From JBDNBY01 sp039767595 (GTDB lineage: Bacteria > Pseudomonadota > Alphaproteobacteria > Rhodobacterales > Rhodobacteraceae): a stretch of DNA of 13,042 nucleotides. Numbering within the stretch: the stretch's first letter is position 1; every line of letters begins with the position of its first letter. Both the position numbers and the translations under genes were made by a program. Positions 6,119 to 12,141 of the stretch are shown here, piece after piece. Location: contig JBDNBY010000056.1 in the NCBI GenBank assembly GCA_039767595.1, positions 1 through 13,042 on the forward strand, read 5' to 3'. Below the pieces are notes generated by a model, which worked only from the letters and a program-made list of their open reading frames with translations, was not told the origin of the DNA and made no database searches.

Positions 6119-8455
6119 TTATTCTGCGGTCAAAAGGCGCGTATCGCCTTTGCCGGCGATCTGCTTTTTGGGCGTGTCCTCGATATCAAGGCGCAGCTTG
6201 TCCTCATGCACACGCACTTTGACGACGCCGCCTTTGGACAGTTTGCCAAAGAGGAGCTCTTCTGCCAGTGGCTTTTTGATATGCTCTTGGATCACTCGGG
6301 CCAAGGGGCGTGCGCCCATTTTCTCGTCATAGCCCTTCTCGCCCAACCACGCCGCGGCCTCGGGTGTCAGTTCGAACGTGACGTTGCGATCCATCAGCTG
6401 TGCTTCGAGTTGCAGAACGAATTTTTCAACCACGCGCAAGATCACCGATTTCGGCAGTGGTTTAAAGGCCACGACAGCATCCAAACGATTGCGGAATTCA
6501 GGTGTAAACGTCCGCTCGATCGCGGCGATATCTTCGCCCTCGCGGCGGTCGCGTCCAAATCCGATCGCAGCCTTGGCTTGCTCAGTCGCGCCAGCGTTCG
6601 ACGTCATGATCAACACAACATTGCGGAAATCCACCGCGCGGCCATTGTGATCGGTTAACGTGCCATTATCCATGACTTGTAGCAGAATATTGAACACATC
6701 TGGATGCGCTTTTTCAATTTCGTCCAGCAGCAGCACGCAGTGCGGATGTTGATTTACCCCATCTGTCAAAAGGCCGCCTTGGTCAAACCCAACATAGCCC
6801 GGAGGGGCCCCGATCAGGCGCGACACAGCGTGTTTTTCCATATATTCCGACATATCGAAGCGGAGCATTTCCACGCCGAGGATATCAGAGAGTTGCTTGG
6901 CCACTTCGGTTTTGCCGACACCCGTTGGCCCCGCAAAGAGATAGTTACCAATCGGCTTGTTCGGCTCGCGCAAGCCGGCCCGTGAGAGTTTGATCGCCGA
7001 TGAGAGAGATTCAATCGCCTCATCTTGGCCAAATACAACGCGCTTCAATGATGCCTCAAGATCGCGCAGAACCGTTGCGTCATCTTTTGACACGTTTTTC
7101 GGCGGAATGCGGGCGATTTTCGCGACAACATCCTCAATCTCTTTGGTACCGATTGTCTTACGGCGCTTCTTCTCGCTTAGCAAATGCTGCGCGGCGCCGG
7201 CCTCATCGAGTACGTCGATGGCTTTGTCCGGCAGTTTACGGTCATTCATATACCGAGCCGAAAGCTCAACAGCAGATTTTACGGCTTCTGACGTGTATTT
7301 GATGCCGTGATGCTCTTCGAAATAGGGCTTGATACCGCGAAGGATTTTGATGGCGTCTTCAACACTGGGCTCTTCGACGTCGATCTTTTGGAAACGCCGC
7401 GCGAGCGCGCGATCTTTTTCAAAATGCTGACGGTATTCTTTGTATGTGGTTGAGCCCATGCAGCGCAATTTGCCCCCCTGGAGGGCGGGCTTGAGCAAGT
7501 TAGAGGCGTCCATCGCCCCGCCAGACGTCGCGCCCGCGCCAATGATCGTGTGAATTTCATCGACGAAAAGGACGGCATCAGGATGCTCTTCGAGTTCTGT
7601 GACGACGGCCTTGAGGCGCTCTTCGAAATCACCGCGATAGCGCGTTCCAGCGAGCAAAGCGCCCATATCCAGAGAGAAGATCACAGTTTTTGATAAAACG
7701 TCCGGCACGGCACTCGTGACGATGCGCTGGGCAAGGCCCTCGGCGATGGCCGTTTTGCCCACGCCCGGATCACCGACTAGGATCGGGTTGTTTTTCGACC
7801 GGCGGCATAGCACTTGGATGCAACGTTCCACTTCACCATCACGGCCGATCAACTTATCGATTTTTCCGTCTGTGGCTTTGGCATTCAAGTCGACGCAGTA
7901 TTTTGCCAATGCGCTGCTGTCTTTGTCATCTTTGACGCGGCCGGATGTTTCGTCGCGTGCGCTGCTGGCTTCGTCATCGGATCCTTGAACATCGCGCTTC
8001 TCGGACAGAAGCGGGTTTTTCGATACGCCATGCGAAATGTAATTCACGGCGTCATAGCGCGACATGTCTTGATCTTCGAGGAATGTCACTGCGGCGGCGT
8101 CCCGCTCGGCGAACATCGCGACCAGAACATTTGCGCCCGTCACTTCGACGCGGCCCGAGCTTTGGACATGGATGGCGGCACGCTGAATCACCCGTTGAAA
8201 GGCGGCGGTGGGGACGGCTTCTGATCCTTCGATCCCCGTCACCAGATTGCCCAACTCATCATTAATGTATTCGTTGAGATCGGCGGCAAGCTTTTCGACA
8301 TCCACGTCGCAGCCCTTAAGGACGTTGATCGCGTCTGGCTCTTCGGTCAATGCCAAGAGCAAATGTTCTAAAGTGGCAAATTCGTGCGCCCGTGTGTTGG
8401 CCGAGGCCAATGCGGCATGAATTGCTTGTTCCAGTGTCGAAGAAAACGATGGCAC
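6119..8455 (-). CDS. clpA: ATP-dependent Clp protease ATP-binding subunit ClpA
   Basis: ClpA is the AAA+ unfoldase that feeds substrates to the ClpP peptidase in the cytoplasm, often with the adaptor ClpS. The 778-residue product has the double Clp_N domain (about 1-145). The first AAA+ module has Walker A GDPGVGKT (228-235) and Walker B VLFVDE (295-300). The second has Walker A GPTGVGKT (509-516), Walker B VLLLDE (574-579) and Arg residues in FRNRLD. A ClpP-docking loop carries IGF at 631-633. The absence of a long middle coiled-coil domain and the IGF loop separate it from ClpB. The start is GTG at 8453-8455, with AGGA 8 bases upstream and the expected N-terminus PSFSSTLEQAIHAAL. No clpS is found beside it; gloB lies 140 bases upstream on the same strand. 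The assignment is very secure. Confidence 0.97.
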   Translation of the reverse strand: MPSFSSTLEQAIHAALASANTRAHEFATLEHLLLALTEEPDAINVLKGCDVDVEKLAADLNEYINDELGNLVTGIEGSEAVPTAAFQRVIQRAAIHVQSSGRVEVTGANVLVAMFAERDAAAVTFLEDQDMSRYDAVNYISHGVSKNPLLSEKRDVQGSDDEASSARDETSGRVKDDKDSSALAKYCVDLNAKATDGKIDKLIGRDGEVERCIQVLCRRSKNNPILVGDPGVGKTAIAEGLAQRIVTSAVPDVLSKTVIFSLDMGALLAGTRYRGDFEERLKAVVTELEEHPDAVLFVDEIHTIIGAGATSGGAMDASNLLKPALQGGKLRCMGSTTYKEYRQHFEKDRALARRFQKIDVEEPSVEDAIKILRGIKPYFEEHHGIKYTSEAVKSAVELSARYMNDRKLPDKAIDVLDEAGAAQHLLSEKKRRKTIGTKEIEDVVAKIARIPPKNVSKDDATVLRDLEASLKRVVFGQDEAIESLSSAIKLSRAGLREPNKPIGNYLFAGPTGVGKTEVAKQLSDILGVEMLRFDMSEYMEKHAVSRLIGAPPGYVGFDQGGLLTDGVNQHPHCVLLLDEIEKAHPDVFNILLQVMDNGTLTDHNGRAVDFRNVVLIMTSNAGATEQAKAAIGFGRDRREGEDIAAIERTFTPEFRNRLDAVVAFKPLPKSVILRVVEKFVLQLEAQLMDRNVTFELTPEAAAWLGEKGYDEKMGARPLARVIQEHIKKPLAEELLFGKLSKGGVVKVRVHEDKLRLDIEDTPKKQIAGKGDTRLLTAE

Positions 8456-8595
8456 GCGATTAATCCTATTACTTGTTATGGCGACTGACGCCTGATTACA
8501 TATCTTGGCACGTTTTGTGCGGCATTCAAGTCCACAGATAGCTTTGTTATCATAATCAAACGGTCAATATTTTACGTTTGTTACGTTGAATTCGC
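8456..8595 (-). promoter_or_regulatory. Upstream region of clpA, AT-rich, probable promoter
   Basis: This 140-base gap between gloB and clpA is AT-rich and could hold a separate clpA promoter. On the minus strand, TTGACC (reverse complement of 8552-8557) resembles a -35 box, and CTTGAA (about 8525-8530) resembles the start of a heat-shock type promoter. Neither has a good -10 box at proper spacing. No hairpin-plus-T-run terminator for gloB was found here. Confidence 0.3.
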
Positions 8596-9360
8596 TTAAA
8601 ATGCGTCCTTTAGGCGCCTAATTTCAGCAAAAAAAGCCTCTGCGGGGTGATTTTCTAAGTGAATGTTTTTTTGTATTTCTGGACTGTGTGGGCGCAAAAA
8701 TGGATTTGTGTTTAATTCCTCACGCAGTTGTGAGGGCACAGTTGGCTGATCTTTGGCGCGCAGTTTGTGAATGTCGGACAGGCGCGCGCGCAGATCTTTG
8801 TTATTTGGCTCAAGCGTTTGGGCAAAGCTGGCGTTGGCATGCGTGTATTCATGGCCAGAGTAAATCCAGGTGTCTTGGGGCAGGGCCGCTAGTTTTTGAA
8901 GGCTTGCGTGCATCTGCGCTGGGGTCCCTTCAAAAAGGCGCCCGCAGCCCATCGCCATGAGCGTGTCTGCACTAAAGAGCGCGTTTTGGTCGGGCAGGTA
9001 CAGGGCAATATGGCCAATCGTGTGCCCTGGTACGTCATAGATATGAGCCGGCAGGCCAATGATCTGTGCCGCGCCTTCGGCATAGCTGTGGTCGAGCGGT
9101 GGGAGACGTTCGGCATCACTGGCCGCCCCGTGGATTGTTAGGGGGCCGTCTTGTTGCAGTTCGGCCAATCCATTGACGTGATCCCAATGGTGATGGGTCA
9201 AAAACACATCTGTTAATTGCCATCCGCGCGCGTCTAAAGCCGCCTTAATCGGGGCGGCCTCTGGGGCGTCAACCAATAGGGTTTGATGCGAGTTGGCATT
9301 GTGCACCAAAAACGCATAGTTGTCTTTTAGGCAGGCAATGGTAAGAATTTCTACAGTCAT
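8596..9360 (-). CDS. gloB: Hydroxyacylglutathione hydrolase (glyoxalase II)
   Basis: Glyoxalase II hydrolyses S-D-lactoylglutathione to D-lactate and glutathione, the second step of methylglyoxal detoxification. The 254-residue protein is a metallo-beta-lactamase-fold enzyme with all seven metal ligands of the family: THHHWDH (His56, His58, Asp60, His61), PGHTIGH (His113), SADT (Asp132) and SGHEYT (His170). The C-terminal helical part with NPFLRPHSPEIQ is typical of GloB. I chose ATG at 9358-9360 because the family begins with a short strand followed by CLKDNYAFL. The frame is open further to a TTG at 9411, which would add 17 residues that do not look like the family and have no Shine-Dalgarno; the ATG also lacks a clear one. 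It is divergent from the methyltransferase-like gene across 68 bases. Confidence 0.95.
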   Translation of the reverse strand: MTVEILTIACLKDNYAFLVHNANSHQTLLVDAPEAAPIKAALDARGWQLTDVFLTHHHWDHVNGLAELQQDGPLTIHGAASDAERLPPLDHSYAEGAAQIIGLPAHIYDVPGHTIGHIALYLPDQNALFSADTLMAMGCGRLFEGTPAQMHASLQKLAALPQDTWIYSGHEYTHANASFAQTLEPNNKDLRARLSDIHKLRAKDQPTVPSQLREELNTNPFLRPHSPEIQKNIHLENHPAEAFFAEIRRLKDAF

Positions 9361-9428
9361 GCAAACAGCATACTGACGTGATCTTGTATGTAAAGCGCTG
9401 ATGCCTCTCAAAGTCCAAAGTTGGAAAC
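9361..9428. promoter_or_regulatory. Shared divergent upstream region of gloB and the methyltransferase-like gene
   Basis: Sixty-eight bases separate the two divergent starts. I see no convincing -35/-10 pair and only a weak GGAAA ribosome site on the plus strand. The regulatory assignment rests on gene orientation alone. Confidence 0.3.
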
Positions 9429-10232
9429 ATGTATTTAGACGTTCAGGAGCTCAAAAACTTTTACTACCGAAGCGCCCTTGGCCGCGCGGTGCAAAAGTCA
9501 TTGCGCGGTGAGATTTATAAAATCTGGCCTGAGGCCAAAGCGCTCAACGTCGTGGGGTATGGGTTTGCGGTGCCTGTGTTGCGGCACTATCTGCCCCATG
9601 CCCGCCGCGTTGTGGCGTTGATGCCGGCGCCGCAAGGTGTCTGTGCTTGGCCGCAGGGCCTGCCGAATGTCACAGCCTTGTCGTATGAGGATGCGTGGCC
9701 TTTGGATACGGGGCAGGTGGATCGGTTGATCGTCATGCACGCGTTGGAGTTTTCGGAGCGTCCGACAGATTTGCTTGAGGAATGTGCGCGTGTTTTGGGG
9801 CCAGGGGGGCGCGCTCTTTTTGTTGTGCCGTCGCGGGCCAGTGTTTGGGCGCGTCGCGAGACGACGCCATTGGGCCATGGGCGGCCCTATTCCTTGGCCC
9901 AACTGGAGGCTCAGCTGCGCGAGCACGGCTTTGTCGTGGAGCGCAGCGCCTCGGCCCTCTTTGGATTGCCGGTCTCGGGGCGGTTCTGGTTGCGGGTGTC
10001 GCAGATTTTGGAAAAATCGGGCCGCCACTTTTCGGCGCTCTATCCGGGCGGTGTTGTCTTGGTGGAAGTGAGCAAGCGTGTCACGCCGCTGACGGGAACA
10101 GGGTCAAAGGATATTTTGCAATCCGCCTTGGGTGTTTTGGCGCCAAAGCCACAGACGCAACCGACCCGGTCTGTACCTGCCGGGACGGTAAGGGGTGCAG
10201 CGCTTCGCGATCAAGGCAGGTCTCAGACGTAG
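9429..10232 (+). CDS. Class I SAM-dependent methyltransferase-like protein
   Basis: The 267-residue protein has the layout of a small class I (Rossmann-fold) methyltransferase. The usual motif I is unusual: NVVGYGFAVPVLRHYL at about 40-55 instead of a GxGxG loop. An acidic or post-I position is not obvious (VVALMPAPQG). VDRLIVMHALEF at about 97-108 corresponds to motif II, and LLEECARVLGPGGRALFVV at about 115-133 is a classic motif III. The C-terminal half (PLGHGRPYSLAQLEAQL, GFVVERSASALFGLPVSGRFWL) resembles the corresponding half of such enzymes. The last 40 residues are low in structure. A short GGAAA precedes ATG 9429. From memory, similar proteins are common next to gloB in roseobacters, but no substrate is known to me. 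It overlaps the convergent hypothetical gene by 10 bases. Loss of motif I raises the possibility of a non-catalytic member. Confidence 0.8.
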   Translation: MYLDVQELKNFYYRSALGRAVQKSLRGEIYKIWPEAKALNVVGYGFAVPVLRHYLPHARRVVALMPAPQGVCAWPQGLPNVTALSYEDAWPLDTGQVDRLIVMHALEFSERPTDLLEECARVLGPGGRALFVVPSRASVWARRETTPLGHGRPYSLAQLEAQLREHGFVVERSASALFGLPVSGRFWLRVSQILEKSGRHFSALYPGGVVLVEVSKRVTPLTGTGSKDILQSALGVLAPKPQTQPTRSVPAGTVRGAALRDQGRSQT

Positions 10233-10945
10233 ACGTTGATTCGATTGAGGTTGGTTAAATCCGTCCCGAGGGCAGGGGATTCGTTAATATGCCCGTCGAT
10301 GAAGTCTCTTGTATCCGTATCCATCAAGACGTGACCTAAGTCGATATGCGCTAATATGTGCATGTCGCACGGCTCAACCCCCATGAGGGCGGCTTGGCTC
10401 GGCTCTTGGCCGTCGCGCGTGTAGATCAGTTCGAGATGGCGGCTCATTTCAACGCTCTCATCATCGCCTGTGGGTTCCTCTTGCGTGTACTCGACAAGAA
10501 AAAACTGACCGCTTACGCCAGAAGGCAAGTCGCATTCGAATTGATCTGTTGGCTGCGTGAGATCGACATGCGTGGTGTAGGCGCAGGGGTTATCGACATG
10601 TTGCGTGTCAAGATGAGCGATCATCTCTGAGGTAATAATGAGGTTGATCGTTTCGCCATCACTTGGCGCAGCTGCAGGCTCTGCGAGTGGGGCGGTGGCG
10701 ACAAGCGGCGCCTGTGACGTATCAGTTTCGGGGGAGGATTCAGGGTTTTGTGTGGTTTCAGATGCGGCGTTCGTGACCTCAGGCGCGTCCTCACTCAGCG
10801 GTCCAAGGCCCAACCCAGCGGTTGCTGTTGAAGCGTCGTCCTCTTGGGGCGCGTCGGTGGTGGCGGCGTCGCTTTCTACGTCTTCTGTGGAAAGCGTTGC
10901 AATGCTCATGGCGCCAACGAGCGAAAGGAGAAATATACCTAGCAT
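10223..10945 (-). CDS. Unrecognised acidic, probably exported or membrane-anchored protein
   Basis: I do not recognise this 240-residue protein. Three parts can be seen. Residues 1-17 (LGIFLLSLVGAMSIAT after the Met) are hydrophobic and could be a signal peptide or anchor, although no basic residue precedes them, which is atypical. Residues about 19-98 are a disordered, acidic linker rich in Ala, Ser, Thr, Pro, Asp and Glu. Residues about 99-240 look like a folded domain with three Cys (in NPCAYT, FECDL and EPCDMH) and several Asp/His-rich turns, ending NRINVYV. The ATG at 10943-10945 has only a poor ribosome site (GGA 11 bases away). The TGA stop overlaps the convergent methyltransferase-like gene. 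Composition and the long open frame support a real gene. A surface or periplasmic location is inference; function is unknown. Confidence 0.65.
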   Translation of the reverse strand: MLGIFLLSLVGAMSIATLSTEDVESDAATTDAPQEDDASTATAGLGLGPLSEDAPEVTNAASETTQNPESSPETDTSQAPLVATAPLAEPAAAPSDGETINLIITSEMIAHLDTQHVDNPCAYTTHVDLTQPTDQFECDLPSGVSGQFFLVEYTQEEPTGDDESVEMSRHLELIYTRDGQEPSQAALMGVEPCDMHILAHIDLGHVLMDTDTRDFIDGHINESPALGTDLTNLNRINVYV

Positions 10946-11001
10946 GGTTTTATGATCCGTTACCTACTTGTGATATGTATATCGAAAAAGAAGGGACGTG
11001 A

Positions 11002-11024
11002 AAAACCATCTTAAGTATGGTTTT
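11002..11024. repeat. Inverted repeat (8-bp arms, 7-base loop)
   Basis: AAAACCAT (11002-11009) is exactly complementary to ATGGTTTT (11017-11024). The stem is AT-rich with T at its 3' side, so it could be a weak terminator for a plus-strand transcript or an operator upstream of the minus-strand hypothetical gene, whose start is 57 bases away. Confidence 0.6.
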
Positions 11025-11097
11025 CGCAAGGAAAATAAACTCTTTAGCTTGACTAGTTTTAAATCTATCACCTCACTGTTGTAAATCAGGCCTTGTT

Positions 11098-11122
11098 CGA
11101 AACAGTTTTAAAGAGTGTTTCG
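11098..11122. repeat. Inverted repeat (7-bp arms, 11-base loop)
   Basis: CGAAACA (11098-11104) pairs with TGTTTCG (11116-11122). No T-run follows, so it is not a standard terminator. It may be a protein-binding site or part of an RNA, or chance. Confidence 0.45.
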
Positions 11123-11205
11123 CCGCACTGCACGAATTTGGTGTTCTTTGTGCGTGATGATTCTGGGTTAGGGTTTAGGGCATGTCTCGCGCATTGGCAG
11201 GGGGA

Positions 11206-11246
11206 ATGCAGCGATGCAGCGCGATGACATATTGTCGCAGCATCGC
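11206..11246. repeat. Direct repeat of ATGCAGCG nested with an inverted repeat
   Basis: ATGCAGCG occurs twice in tandem (11206-11213 and 11214-11221). GCGATGC (11211-11217) is complementary to GCATCGC (11240-11246), and a small GACA-TAT-TGTC hairpin lies between them. The segment could fold into a branched stem on either strand. Confidence 0.5.
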
Positions 11247-11284
11247 AGGGGGCTGGCTGCACGGCTGCTCGCATATATCGGGTA

Positions 11285-11301
11285 GTATGCCATTGTATGC
11301 C
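11285..11301. repeat. Direct repeat GTATGCC with a 10-base period
   Basis: GTATGCC is found at 11285-11291 and again at 11295-11301. The 10-base spacing puts both copies on the same face of the helix, as in some operators. Two 7-base copies can also be chance. Confidence 0.35.
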
Positions 11302-11396
11302 GTATTGTGATGGGACTGCCTGATAATCCCTTGTCGTTTCAGTTTGTTGTCAGTTGCCTCTGCGGCACGCCTGCGTTTGAACACCGATAGTGTTTT

Positions 11397-11426
11397 TTGC
11401 AAAAAATTTGCGTTGCACCTCAAGAT
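11397..11426 (+). promoter_or_regulatory. Candidate promoter of the ATP synthase operon
   Basis: TTGCAA (11397-11402) and CAAGAT (11421-11426) are spaced 18 bases apart and keep part of the sigma-70 consensus. If used, transcription would begin near 11433 and leave a leader of about 150 bases before atpH. The match is weak, and other placements are possible. Confidence 0.3.
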
Positions 11427-11508
11427 GTAGACCCGAGCGCCATAAGAAAGGTTGCCACATGCTCAGGGCTCTGCTAATGGCTGCGCATCATTCAAAGAAG
11501 GTCCCATG

Positions 11509-11557
11509 CGCGCCGCTCCTTTCACTTTCGAGGTACGGCGCGATCCTTGTGAGGATC
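11509..11557 (+). promoter_or_regulatory. Tandem hairpins in the atpH leader
   Basis: CGCGCCG (11509-11515) pairs with CGGCGCG (11536-11542), with an inner CCT/AGG pair at 11518-11520 and 11531-11533. Directly after it, GATCCT (11542-11547) pairs with AGGATC (11552-11557) around TGTG. The second hairpin ends 11 bases before the atpH Shine-Dalgarno, so it could affect ribosome access or transcript stability. No T-run follows either stem, so these are not terminators. Confidence 0.55.
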
Positions 11558-11568
11558 AGTGAAAACAA

Positions 11569-11574
11569 AGAGGG
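11569..11574 (+). promoter_or_regulatory. Shine-Dalgarno that fixes the atpH start
   Basis: AGAGGG lies 6 bases before GTG 11581 but directly touches the ATG at 11575. Normal spacing therefore favours the GTG, which also gives the usual SEPASIS N-terminus of AtpH in this group. Confidence 0.7.
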
Positions 11575-11580
11575 ATGGAC

Positions 11581-12141
11581 GTGTCAGAGCCAGCTTCAAT
11601 TTCAAGCGGAATTGCGCAACGCTATGCAACGGCTGTTTTTGATCTTTGTGTTGAGGGGAATTCCCTCGCAGATCTCGAAAAAGATATCGCAACGTTGAAC
11701 GCTGCCTTGTCCGAAAGCGAAGATCTCGGCGCATTGATTACAAACCCGTCATATAGCCGCGAGGAACAGCAAACCGCGATCGCAGCAATTTCTATAAAGG
11801 CGGGTGTCTCCGCTGTTATGACCAATACGCTTGCCTTAATGGCGCAAAACCGTCGTCTGTTTGTGATGCCGGCGTTGCTCAGAACATTGGCAGCGCAGTT
11901 GCGCGAGCACAAAGGCGTTGTCCCCGTTGAAGTGACATCTGCCAAAGCACTCACACAAAAGCAATCAGATGCTCTTGTGAAGTCGATCAAAGATCAGATC
12001 GGAAAAGAAATCGAAATTCAGGCCACTGTTGATTCAGACATCATCGGTGGTCTTGTCGTTAAAGTGGGCTCTAAAATGGTCGATACGTCGATCCGTTCAA
12101 AGCTCAACTCCCTCCAAAACGCAATGAAAGAGGTCGGATAA
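11581..12141 (+). CDS. atpH: F1Fo ATP synthase subunit delta
   Basis: Subunit delta joins the F1 catalytic head to the peripheral stalk of the ATP synthase on the inner membrane. The 186-residue protein starts SEPASISSGIAQRYATAVFDL and has the all-helical N-terminal domain of OSCP/delta proteins. The C-terminal domain contains VTSAKALTQKQSDAL and the family signature DIIGGLVVKVGSKMVDTSI. I favour GTG 11581 over ATG 11575 (two codons longer) because of Shine-Dalgarno spacing. The stop TAA is followed at once by the atpA ATG, which marks a tight operon. Having delta first, directly followed by alpha, is the alphaproteobacterial arrangement in which the Fo genes sit elsewhere. A structured leader precedes it. 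Identity is secure; the start is probable. Confidence 0.95.
   Translation: MSEPASISSGIAQRYATAVFDLCVEGNSLADLEKDIATLNAALSESEDLGALITNPSYSREEQQTAIAAISIKAGVSAVMTNTLALMAQNRRLFVMPALLRTLAAQLREHKGVVPVEVTSAKALTQKQSDALVKSIKDQIGKEIEIQATVDSDIIGGLVVKVGSKMVDTSIRSKLNSLQNAMKEVG

Larger units (their letters stand above)
10946..11580. other. Long intergenic region without a convincing gene
   Basis: About 635 bases between the hypothetical gene and atpH. Short open frames on both strands show no recognisable protein and conflicting composition. No tRNA-like cloverleaf was found. The stretch does hold structure: inverted repeats near 11002-11024 and 11098-11122, a G-tract cluster at 11165-11204, a repeat-rich GC segment at 11206-11246, a 7-base direct repeat at 11285-11301 and tandem hairpins at 11509-11557. 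The right part must contain the ATP synthase operon promoter and leader. A small RNA gene cannot be excluded. Confidence 0.6.

Noticed and set aside
6206..6658. Plus-strand open frame of 150 codons opposite clpA
   Set aside because: The clpA frame is intact with all family motifs across this stretch; the opposite frame shows no family features.
6119..8455. ClpB disaggregase instead of ClpA
   Set aside because: It is too short, lacks the long middle coiled-coil domain and has an IGF ClpP-docking loop.
9361..9411. Longer gloB starting at TTG 9411
   Set aside because: The 17 extra residues do not resemble the family, and no Shine-Dalgarno supports the TTG.
11165..11180. True telomeric repeat
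   Set aside because: There are only two to three irregular units inside a bacterial intergenic region, with no replicon end or hairpin terminus.
11175..11423. Minus-strand 82-codon open frame in the long intergenic region
   Set aside because: It has no ribosome site, motif or recognisable family; length is within chance for this region.
11575..11580. atpH starting at ATG 11575
   Set aside because: The Shine-Dalgarno AGAGGG directly abuts this ATG; GTG 11581 has proper spacing and the usual N-terminus.
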